Source of the DNA: Clostridia bacterium
Lineage (GTDB): Bacteria > Bacillota_A > Clostridia > Christensenellales > Aristaeellaceae
Length of the DNA: 32,211 nucleotides
Direction of reading: 5' to 3'
NCBI GenBank assembly: GCA_017432405.1
Contig: JAFRJF010000301.1
Location: 1-32,211, forward strand
The notes under the pieces were generated by a model. It was not told the origin of the DNA and searched no databases. It was given only the letters and a program-made list of their open reading frames with translations. Of the stretch, positions 26,373 through 32,211 are shown piece by piece. The position numbers were made by a program, and so were the translations under genes. Each line of letters starts with the position of its first letter. The stretch's first letter is position 1.

Positions 26373-26924
26373 TTACTTGTCGTCAAGGGCCAGCACCCGA
26401 TCGGCGATCACGTCCGCCATGTAGAGCTTATAGGCGAGCCTTGAAGGCTGAGCGGGCACCGCGCAGTGCCAGGCCGTCGTTTCGTCGGCTGCGTCTATGG
26501 CAAAAAAGACCTCGCCCGGCGCGCTGTCCGCATTGTTGGGGTCGACATTCCCGAAGGTGCCGGTGACGCCGACGCCGATGTCCGTGCCACAGTTCTCCCG
26601 GCAGGCGCGGGCCATGGCCGATGCGGTCTGGGCAGAGTAGACGCCGAAGGTCTCGATGGTTTCGGCGGGCACGCCCATGCGGACCTTGGCCGCGTTGGAA
26701 TAGGTGACAAAGGCCCCCGGCATCACGGCGGACGCGCCCTCCGTGTCGGTGATCAGCGAGGCGACCTGTCCGCTCGTACAGCTCTCCATCGTGGTGATGG
26801 TCCGCCCATCCTCGATCAGCCGAAGGGTCAGCTGCCGGTATTTTTCCCGTGTCGCGGCCTCGTCGACGATCCCTGGCGGGCTGACAATCTCCCGGCAGGT
26901 GACTTTGCTTTGCAAATATGCCAC
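26373..26924 (-). CDS. pncC: Nicotinamide-nucleotide amidase (CinA C-terminal domain family)
   Basis: A stand-alone 183-residue CinA-C/PncC domain: TTMESCTSGQVASLITD, PGAFVTYSNAAKVRMGVP and GVGVTGTFGNVDP are characteristic. The enzyme deamidates NMN to nicotinate mononucleotide in NAD recycling. The chosen start is GTG at 26924 (complement), eight bases after a GAAAGGA ribosome binding site; the open frame continues upstream through the promoter, so a longer protein is unlikely. In Firmicutes, cinA genes often sit beside recA and respond to DNA damage, and this copy has a LexA-like site in its promoter. The HAD gene follows. Confidence 0.9.
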   Translation of the reverse strand: MAYLQSKVTCREIVSPPGIVDEAATREKYRQLTLRLIEDGRTITTMESCTSGQVASLITDTEGASAVMPGAFVTYSNAAKVRMGVPAETIETFGVYSAQTASAMARACRENCGTDIGVGVTGTFGNVDPNNADSAPGEVFFAIDAADETTAWHCAVPAQPSRLAYKLYMADVIADRVLALDDK

Positions 26925-26961
26925 AGTTTTGTTCCTTTCGGTTATTTTATCGTCGGTTACC

Positions 26962-26990
26962 ATTATAACATAACCGGAACACGTGTTCAA
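26962..26990 (-). promoter_or_regulatory. Promoter of pncC with a LexA-like operator
   Basis: Minus strand: TTGAAC, a 17-base spacer and TATAAT. The -35 overlaps the perfect palindrome GAACACGTGTTC (26977-26988), which matches the Gram-positive LexA/DinR box core GAAC-N4-GTTC, including the purine/pyrimidine preference of the central four bases. Binding there would block RNA polymerase. Confidence 0.7.
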
Positions 26991-27057
26991 GACATTGATG
27001 GCGCAGGCGTGATGGAATTGCGGCAAAAAAAGAAATTGATGAATTAAATATTTATTA

Positions 27058-27087
27058 TAGACAAAATGATCGCTATCGTGTTATAAT
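27058..27087 (+). promoter_or_regulatory. Promoter of the FIST-GGDEF gene
   Basis: TAGACA (27058-27063), an 18-base spacer and TATAAT (27082-27087). The leader is about 35 bases and looks unstructured. The 27001-27057 region is AT-rich and otherwise empty. Confidence 0.75.
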
Positions 27088-27129
27088 GTAACAGCGAGGT
27101 ATCGAATCTGTAAAATGGAGGATGCTACG

Positions 27130-28887
27130 ATGAAGCAGATGCTGGTCGAACTGAACCTGAATATGCCGATTGCGGAGCAGATGGCCGATGTCGTCCGCGA
27201 AAGACAGGCGGGAGATTACAGGTGCCTGCTCCTGCATGTATTCAGCGGCATCCCCGACGAGGCGCTGGCGGTTTCCGTCTGTCGCGATCTTAAGGCGTGT
27301 TGCGATACGAAGCTGATTGCGGGCAGCATGTCCGCGGGTGAGATCAAGGATGGGCGCATGATCCGGCGGGGTATACTCGTCAGCGCCATGCTGTTCGAAA
27401 ACTCGGAGGTGGGGATACTCCGCTTCGACGATGTCAAGGGCAACGAGGTGGCCACGGGCATTCGCATCCGCGAGGCCCTGGACGCCATACCGGAGCTTCA
27501 GGCCGCTGAGATGCTTTTCCCCGGCACGGAGATGGATACCGAGCATATGTATGCCGAGATCAGCAAGTGCCGCAGGGGCATTCGCATCTTCGGCGGGTAT
27601 CCCGGCGGGCACAAGCTGAACTCGCCGGAGCATTTCATATTCGACGCCACCGGCGCGATGTACAATTCGATGCTGATCGTCACCTATGCCGGCATGGACC
27701 TGCACTTCGACATGGACAAGTCCATCGGCTGGGTGCCCTTGGGCATGCCCTTCAAGGTGACAAAGGCCCAGGGCAAGCACCTGATCGAGCTGGACGGCAG
27801 GCCGGCAGCGGAGGTCTACGAGAAATTTCTCCAGATCGATCGCAAGGAGCACGACAACGCCGAGGAAGCCTTCGAATTTCCGCTGATGGCGCGGCAGAAC
27901 GGCGAGGACCGGCTGCGCAGTGTGGTGCACATCGAGGAGGACGGCTCCTTCTGGCTGCACGGCTTTGTCACCGAGGGCATGGACATCAACCTGACCTACG
28001 GCGACCCCTCCAACATCGTCGAAAAGGTCAACGAGCGCCTGGAGGCTTTGCGCCGCTTCAAGCCTCAGGCGGTGCTGCTGTACTCCTGCGTGGTGCGCAA
28101 GACCTTCTGGGAGGATTTCGTGGACATGGAGATGGCGCCCTTCGCGCAGATGTGCTGCACCTCGGGCTTCCATACCTGGGGCGAGATCCTGCGCAATGAG
28201 CGCACCGGCGAGCTGGGCGAGAACAACATCACGATGCTCTCAATCGGCATGCGGGAGGGCGACGCCCCCGAGGCCCAGCTGCCTGAGATCCGCGTGGACG
28301 ACACGGTGCTCCAGGGCCAGGCCTCGGTGCTGCGGCGGCTGACCCGGCTGGTCTACACCACAATGGGCGAGCTGCAGCGGGCCCACAACAAGCTGAAGTT
28401 CATGGCTGAGCGGGACGCGTTGACGGGCCTGTACAACCGCGGCAAGATCGAGCAGATGATCAATGACGCGCTGGATGGGGAAGGACAGGTCTCCCTGGTC
28501 ATGCTGGATCTGGATTTCTTCAAGAAGATCAACGACAACCACGGCCATGATGTGGGCGACATGACCCTTCAGGAGATCGCCGGTATCATGAACACCTCGG
28601 TCATCGGCTATGAAGGGGCCCAGATCGGTCGCTGGGGCGGCGAGGAGTTCTTCATACTGCTGCCGGATATGGATGAGGAGAAGGTCATGGCCTTTGCCGA
28701 GCGCCTGCGCCGCGCGGTCGATCAACACATCTTCCCCTACATCGGCCACCTGACCATCAGCCAGGGCGTGATCACGGTCAGCGGCGGCAGGGACCTGGAC
28801 CGCAAGGCCATCTACAAGGCGGTGGACGACGCGCTGTACCGCGCCAAGGAGGACGGCCGCAATACGATCAAGAGGGCTGCGCTGTGA
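27130..28887 (+). CDS. FIST-domain sensor diguanylate cyclase
   Basis: A soluble 585-residue protein. The N-terminal 370 residues look like FIST_N plus FIST_C sensory domains (IAGSMSAGEI, then ALLLYSCVVRKTFW and AGFYTWGEI-like segments, here TSGFHTWGEI). A short linker helix and a GGDEF domain from about residue 415 follow. The active site is GGEEF (503-507), preceded by LDLDFFKKINDNHGHDVGD. It should make c-di-GMP in response to a cytoplasmic small ligand; FIST domains are thought to bind amino acids or similar. The allosteric I-site RxxD is absent. GGAGG at 27117-27121 sets ATG 27130; ATG 27115 lies on that site. Confidence 0.88.
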   Translation: MKQMLVELNLNMPIAEQMADVVRERQAGDYRCLLLHVFSGIPDEALAVSVCRDLKACCDTKLIAGSMSAGEIKDGRMIRRGILVSAMLFENSEVGILRFDDVKGNEVATGIRIREALDAIPELQAAEMLFPGTEMDTEHMYAEISKCRRGIRIFGGYPGGHKLNSPEHFIFDATGAMYNSMLIVTYAGMDLHFDMDKSIGWVPLGMPFKVTKAQGKHLIELDGRPAAEVYEKFLQIDRKEHDNAEEAFEFPLMARQNGEDRLRSVVHIEEDGSFWLHGFVTEGMDINLTYGDPSNIVEKVNERLEALRRFKPQAVLLYSCVVRKTFWEDFVDMEMAPFAQMCCTSGFHTWGEILRNERTGELGENNITMLSIGMREGDAPEAQLPEIRVDDTVLQGQASVLRRLTRLVYTTMGELQRAHNKLKFMAERDALTGLYNRGKIEQMINDALDGEGQVSLVMLDLDFFKKINDNHGHDVGDMTLQEIAGIMNTSVIGYEGAQIGRWGGEEFFILLPDMDEEKVMAFAERLRRAVDQHIFPYIGHLTISQGVITVSGGRDLDRKAIYKAVDDALYRAKEDGRNTIKRAAL

Positions 28888-28901
28888 GATAGGCATAATT
28901 G

Positions 28902-28936
28902 AATGCAGGGGCTGTCCGGCGGACAGCCCCTGCATT
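28902..28936. terminator. Bidirectional terminator between convergent GGDEF genes
   Basis: A perfect 16-bp stem AATGCAGGGGCTGTCC / GGACAGCCCCTGCATT with a GGC loop lies 14 bases from each gene. The forward side continues TATCGG and the reverse side CAATTATG, so the T-tracts are short. Confidence 0.8.
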
Positions 28937-28950
28937 TATCGGTACATGGA

Positions 28951-30027
28951 TCATATCACCACCCGGTCCCTGCCGCCCACCTTTCCCATGTACAGCTTAC
29001 GGTCGGCCCGGTCCAATATTTGTTCCAATGTGGAATGAAAGTCGTTCTCCTCGACGCCTATGGTAATCGTGACGGTATAGTCGGTTTCCCCGAAGCGCAG
29101 CTTCTTATGGCGCACGGCGATGTTCAGATCGTTCATCTCCTGACCGGCTTCGTCGATGTTCATTCCTGGCAGGAAGAAGCAGAATTCCTCGCCGCCCCAG
29201 CGGCATAGCCTGTATTTTTCCCCGGCTGCTTCCATGAACAGCGTGGCAAGGGCCTTCAGCGTCTCGTCGCCGCAGTTGTGGCCGTAGGTGTCGTTGACTT
29301 TCTTGAAGAAATCGATATCCGCGATGGCGACGCTGAACTGACTGTCGGGATTGTCGCGCAGGAACTGCTCGATCTCGTCCAGCAGCGCGCGGCGGTTGGG
29401 CAGGCCGGTGAGGGGATCGGTGCCCGCTTCCCTGTGCAGCACCTGGTTGTTGATGGTCAGCGCCCGCTCGCTGGCCTGTACGCTGGAGCTGAACAGTATG
29501 AAATCGACCGTCAGGATCAGCAGCGGCACGACGCTGTTGAGGATTTGAAGGACGAGGTTGTCGGTGTGGTCCAGTGCTTCGACGGGGGCGTGCCGCAGGG
29601 ACCAGGCGAACAGCAACACCCGGAAGGCCACCAGCGCAAGGGAATAAATGAGCTTGCCCACGGGACGCTCGTAGATATTGAAAAAGACGAGCGGCAGTAT
29701 GGGTACGAGGATATTCGGGCTCCCCGCAGACCAGCCAAAGCGATGGACGAACCAGGCCAGCCACCCGCCAATGATCGCGGCGAAGCAGACCAGGTTGATT
29801 CTCGCGTTCATCCGGTCGATGTTCAGGATGCAAAACACGGTGCCCGCCAATATAACGACGGGTGGCCAGAGCCAGGTACCTGTCGTGAATATCAGCAGAA
29901 CAACGCTCGCCAGGAAGTAGGCGGCGAGTATGATCTCGCTGATTAACAGCGCCTTTCGGTAATATGCGGGCATTGCGCCGCCTGATTTGGGAACCTCCTG
30001 ATGGAGGAAATCTGAAAGAAAATTCAT
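28951..30027 (-). CDS. Membrane-bound diguanylate cyclase (GGDEF)
   Basis: The 358-residue protein has about six hydrophobic helices in residues 25-182, which form an unclassified membrane sensor. A GGDEF domain runs from about 200 to 358: GTDPLTGLPNRRALL, IADIDFFKKVNDTYGHNCGDETL, and the active-site GGEEF at 278-282. It should synthesise c-di-GMP. The position of the I-site RxxD is occupied by GEKY, so product inhibition there is unlikely. The ribosome binding site is modest (GGTGGA). A long structured leader separates the promoter from the start codon, and the gene is divergent from the next GGDEF gene. Confidence 0.9.
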   Translation of the reverse strand: MNFLSDFLHQEVPKSGGAMPAYYRKALLISEIILAAYFLASVVLLIFTTGTWLWPPVVILAGTVFCILNIDRMNARINLVCFAAIIGGWLAWFVHRFGWSAGSPNILVPILPLVFFNIYERPVGKLIYSLALVAFRVLLFAWSLRHAPVEALDHTDNLVLQILNSVVPLLILTVDFILFSSSVQASERALTINNQVLHREAGTDPLTGLPNRRALLDEIEQFLRDNPDSQFSVAIADIDFFKKVNDTYGHNCGDETLKALATLFMEAAGEKYRLCRWGGEEFCFFLPGMNIDEAGQEMNDLNIAVRHKKLRFGETDYTVTITIGVEENDFHSTLEQILDRADRKLYMGKVGGRDRVVI

Positions 30028-30190
30028 ATTGATCCACCGAATGAAGGTCGGGAGCGTGAGCCGGCAGTCATGTACACAGGGACAGGGCGAAGGCTTGCGG
30101 GCAACCGTCCGTTTCGAACCGGCCTGTTCCTTCGGCGGCGGCCTTCAAGCCGCCGCAGCCGAACGATTGCAAATACACAAACCAGCACTA
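30028..30190 (-). promoter_or_regulatory. Structured 5' leader of the minus-strand GGDEF gene (candidate cis-regulatory RNA)
   Basis: About 160 bases lie between the predicted start point and the ATG at 30027. Read on the minus strand the leader contains a strong GCGGCGGC / GCCGCCGC hairpin with a TTGAAG loop region (about 30133-30162). This is followed by segments able to pair as ACAGG/CCTGT around a GC-rich core. I could not match it to a known riboswitch. It is long and structured for a simple leader, which is the reason for listing it. Confidence 0.4.
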
Positions 30191-30197
30191 TAACTAC

Positions 30198-30226
30198 ATT
30201 TTACCATATAATTGCCTGGAAAGCAA
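30198..30226 (-). promoter_or_regulatory. Promoter of the minus-strand GGDEF gene
   Basis: Minus strand: TTGCTT, a 17-base spacer and TAAAAT with an extended TGG upstream of the -10. It lies about 170 bases before the start codon. Confidence 0.65.
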
Positions 30227-30267
30227 CAATGAAATAACAAATTAGCGCGTGGATTCCAGGATTGATA

Positions 30268-30296
30268 TTGACTTATTCCGTTCTGAGTATTAAGAT
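30268..30296 (+). promoter_or_regulatory. Promoter of the plus-strand GGDEF gene
   Basis: TTGACT (30268-30273), a 17-base spacer and TAAGAT (30291-30296). It is divergent from the minus-strand promoter, with about 40 bases between the two -35 boxes. Confidence 0.65.
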
Positions 30297-30302
30297 AATC
30301 AG

Positions 30303-30390
30303 GGCATAGCGAGTACGCAGGCTCACCGAACCGGCGTCCGGCATGCCTTTAAAAACGATGGAAGAACAGAAGCAAAGAGGTATACCTGCG
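30303..30390 (+). promoter_or_regulatory. Leader of the plus-strand GGDEF gene with a compact fold
   Basis: The leader begins with GGCAT (30303-30307) that can pair with ATGCC (about 30343-30347). The pair encloses small stems (GCGAGTACGC; ACCG-AACC-GGC; CCGGCGTCCGG) typical of a compact folded RNA. No known riboswitch was recognised. The ATG at 30343 lies inside this fold, which supports the later start. Confidence 0.35.
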
Positions 30391-31338
30391 ATGCTCAAGC
30401 AAAGGCCCGTCATCGGTTATTCAATCATCTTTTCGATCATGATGATCGTGCTGATTATCTTTGTATACACGTTCAACGTACCGAATCCGAATATGATACT
30501 CATCGCCGCGCTGGTGCTCTCCACCAGCATCGGGGGCACGGTGCCGGGCGCGATCTGCGCGGCGCTGATGCTGGGCTATTCGCTGTTCTTTTTCTCTACA
30601 GGCCACAGCTTCATACGCTTTACCGATGTGAACCTGCACAAGATCATCGTCGTCGCGCTGGGCGTGTTCATCAACTTCTTCAGCGTGGCCCTGCTGAAGC
30701 GGAACCGGGACCGGGCGGAGGACCAGCTGAAGGCGGTCAACGACGAGCTGGTGAAGACGAACGAACGCCTGGCGCAGACCAATGAAGAGCTGGAAAAGGT
30801 CAACAACCAGCTCAAGGCCATGGCGACCAGGGATTCTCTGACCAACCTGCGCAACCGCTACGCCCTGCGGCAGGATTTTGAACTGTATGTGGGCATCCCG
30901 CTGGTCGTGGGCTTCCTGGACATGGACGATTTCAAAAGCCTCAACGACACGAAGGGCCACGCCTTTGGCGACAGGATGCTCACTGCCGTCGGCAAGGCAC
31001 TGACGGACAGCTTCCGAACCAGCAATTGCTACCGCTACGGCGGCGATGAATTCCTGATTATCGCGGAGAACGAGACGGAGGCGGCCTTCAAGGACTGCTG
31101 CGAGCATGCGAAACAGCAGCTGGAGGCGGCCAATATCCGGTTTTCCGGCGGCTATGTGTGCGGCGTTCCGGAGTCCGTTCCCCAGCTGCGCAGCATGATC
31201 ATGCAGGCCGATGAGATGCTGTACGGCGCCAAGGAGAGCAGCAAGAACCAATTCCTGGGTGGCGCCTTTGAACGGGATCATGTGCCCAGCCGGGAAAGCG
31301 CCGCCCGCCACCGCAGCCATATCGAGGGGCGGGGATGA
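30391..31338 (+). CDS. Membrane-bound GGDEF protein with coiled-coil linker
   Basis: About 315 residues from ATG 30391, which has an AGAGG ten bases upstream; an in-frame ATG at 30343 has no ribosome binding site. Three to four membrane helices cover the first 110 residues. A heptad-like coiled coil (LKAVNDELVKTNERLAQTNE and following) leads into a GGDEF domain with TRDSLTNLRNRYALR, FLDMDDFKSLNDTKGHAFGD and an exact GGDEF motif. The usual second half is shortened (GGYVCGVPESVPQLRSM). It is a likely diguanylate cyclase. No RxxD I-site is present. The tail after residue about 290 is polar and probably disordered. Confidence 0.85.
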   Translation: MLKQRPVIGYSIIFSIMMIVLIIFVYTFNVPNPNMILIAALVLSTSIGGTVPGAICAALMLGYSLFFFSTGHSFIRFTDVNLHKIIVVALGVFINFFSVALLKRNRDRAEDQLKAVNDELVKTNERLAQTNEELEKVNNQLKAMATRDSLTNLRNRYALRQDFELYVGIPLVVGFLDMDDFKSLNDTKGHAFGDRMLTAVGKALTDSFRTSNCYRYGGDEFLIIAENETEAAFKDCCEHAKQQLEAANIRFSGGYVCGVPESVPQLRSMIMQADEMLYGAKESSKNQFLGGAFERDHVPSRESAARHRSHIEGRG

Positions 31339-31424
31339 GGCTGTCCTTCGCCGGGTCGAACCGTGATGTGAATCCACGTGTCGGGACAGGCCGGACGCTC
31401 GCTGTATGGCAGGTTAAAATTCAT

Positions 31425-31452
31425 AAAAAGGCCTGAATTGCGGCGTTTTTTG
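31425..31452 (+). terminator. Possible terminator after the plus-strand GGDEF gene
   Basis: AAAAAGGCC and GGCGTTTTTT can form an imperfect stem ending in a T-run just before the next -35. One mismatch interrupts the stem, so this is weak. The rest of 31339-31424 shows nothing recognisable. Confidence 0.3.
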
Positions 31453-31453
31453 C

Positions 31454-31482
31454 TTGACACAAAGGCCCGTAAATGGTATTAT
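31454..31482 (+). promoter_or_regulatory. SigA-type promoter of the L7Ae-rpsL operon
   Basis: TTGACA (31454-31459), a 17-base spacer and TATTAT (31477-31482) with an extended TGG. It is strong, as expected for a ribosomal protein operon. Confidence 0.9.
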
Positions 31483-31529
31483 TTATGAGTTCGAGTGCAA
31501 TGAAGAATCGTTCAGGGAGGCGTGCGCCG

Positions 31530-31772
31530 ATGCTTGAAAAGCTGAAAAATGCCAATAAGGTCGTCGGTACGCGCAGGCTCGTTCGGGCGATTCAAGCGGG
31601 CGAAATCGCCGAAGCCTACATTGCCCGGGATGCCGATCTGTTCATCGTGCGCCAGGTGCGCCAGGCCTGCAACGCAGCCGGCGTGCGCATGGTCGAGGTG
31701 GATACCATGAAGCAGCTGGGCGAGGCCTGCGGCATAGAGGTCAGGACCGCCTCCGCCGGCATTCGGAAATAG
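31530..31772 (+). CDS. L7Ae/L30e-family K-turn-binding protein (YbxF-like)
   Basis: An 80-residue protein with the L7Ae fold pattern: KVVGTRRLVRAIQAGEIAEAYIARDAD, then VRQACNAAGVRMVEVDTMKQLGEACGI. Bacterial members such as YbxF bind K-turn RNA and associate with ribosomes. In Firmicutes this gene lies between rpoC and rpsL; here the rpsL side is kept but a GGDEF gene stands where rpoC is expected. GGGAGG about ten bases upstream sets ATG 31530; upstream in-frame ATGs lie within the promoter. It shares its transcript with rpsL. Confidence 0.93.
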   Translation: MLEKLKNANKVVGTRRLVRAIQAGEIAEAYIARDADLFIVRQVRQACNAAGVRMVEVDTMKQLGEACGIEVRTASAGIRK

Positions 31773-31863
31773 TTTTTCATCGTTGCTATGTCCTTCCAGG
31801 GTTGCGGAAGTGTATATAGAGGCTAAAGAAGATCCATAATAGTTCAGGAGGTGCTTTTCTTCA

Positions 31864-32211
31864 CTGCCGACGCTCACCCAGTTGATCCGCAAGGGGAGAG
31901 AAAAGGTAACCAGCAAGTCGAAGTCCCCGATTCTGCAGTCCTGTCCGCAGAAGCGCGGCGTCTGCATGTCCGTCAAGACGCAGACCCCCAAGAAGCCGAA
32001 TTCCGATTTGCGTAAAATTGCGCGCGTTCGTCTGACGAACAACATCGAAGGTACCTGCTACATCCCGGGGATCGGCCACAACCTGCAGGAGCACTCGGTT
32101 GTGCTGATCCGCGGCGGCAAGGTCCGCGATCTCCCTGGCGTGCGTTACCACATCATCCGCGGCGCTCTCGATGCTGCTGGCGTTGCCAAGCGCATGCAGG
32201 GCCGCTCCCTC
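31864..32211 (+). CDS. rpsL: 30S ribosomal protein S12, CUG start, 3' truncated
   Basis: 116 residues are visible before the window ends. The signature is unmistakable: [45 protein letters not shown] and [16 protein letters not shown]12 lies at the decoding centre. The start codon must be CTG at 31864: the normal second residues Pro-Thr follow, AGGAGG at 31846-31851 is 12 bases upstream, and an in-frame TAG at 31840-31842 leaves no ATG, GTG or TTG between. Residue 43 is Lys as usual, but residue 88 (GGKVRDLPG) is Arg where Lys is the rule. The 91-base gap after the L7Ae gene has no strong promoter. Confidence 0.96.
   Translation, partial: MPTLTQLIRKGREKVTSKSKSPILQSCPQKRGVCMSVKTQTPKKPNSDLRKIARVRLTNNIEGTCYIPGIGHNLQEHSVVLIRGGKVRDLPGVRYHIIRGALDAAGVAKRMQGRSL

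Noticed and set aside
30060..30165. c-di-GMP-I (GEMM) riboswitch in the minus-strand GGDEF leader
   Set aside because: A TTCGAAA...GCAAGCC stretch is reminiscent, but the conserved CAGGGCAAACC, GGGACGCAAAGCC and GGTAGCGGGG elements are not present in order.

Overview
The window is a GC-rich stretch from a Bacillota (Firmicutes) genome, most likely a Clostridia-class anaerobe; no finer placement is possible from these genes alone. The signs are two T-box leaders, the infC-rpmI-rplT operon behind an L20-type leader, NrdR, a YbxF-type L7Ae protein next to rpsL, strong AGGAGG ribosome binding sites and consensus SigA-type promoters with 17-bp spacers. I found no tRNA, rRNA, CRISPR array, transposase or phage gene. 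Almost every base is explained by a gene, a leader or a hairpin.

Layout. 1-1720: end of a fumarate-reductase-type flavoprotein. 1751-3100: infC (AUU start), rpmI, rplT. 3111-4472 (-): a cell-envelope protein of about five Big_2 Ig-like repeats, divergent from a coupled pair at 4629-5683 (a 94-aa unknown and a RadC-type JAMM protein). 5827-8209: a PucR/CdaR-type regulator and an S41 C-terminal processing protease. 8286-12123: nrdR, a PhoP/PhoR-like two-component system and a TraX-family membrane protein. 12150-14084: T-box leader and a sodium:solute symporter. 14184-18338: three overlapping genes, namely a tandem double-ThyX protein, a DUF2201-type metallopeptidase/VWA protein and a MoxR-type AAA+ ATPase. 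18367-20136: a tryptophan T-box and a stand-alone trpB. 20282-21796: GH51 arabinofuranosidase. 21804-25688: XdhC-family maturation factor, a nested-palindrome repeat and modABC. 25703-26924 (-): HAD phosphatase and pncC/CinA-C behind a LexA-like operator. 27130-31338: three GGDEF proteins (FIST-GGDEF, then two divergent membrane GGDEFs). 31454-32211: L7Ae/YbxF and the start of rpsL, which appears to use a CUG start codon.

How the parts fit. Amino-acid supply is handled by T-boxes: uncharged tRNA-Trp would raise TrpB for indole salvage, and uncharged Leu or Tyr tRNA would raise the symporter. The XdhC-mod block supplies molybdate and matures a molybdenum hydroxylase that must be encoded elsewhere. 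The GGDEF trio forms a c-di-GMP synthesis cluster with no allosteric I-sites.

The best candidates for under-described biology are the double-ThyX/VWA/MoxR operon, in which the ThyX active-site signature is divided between two halves of one chain; the CUG-initiated rpsL carrying Arg at the streptomycin-relevant position 88; the structured leaders between the divergent GGDEF genes; and the nested palindromic element between xdhC and modA.
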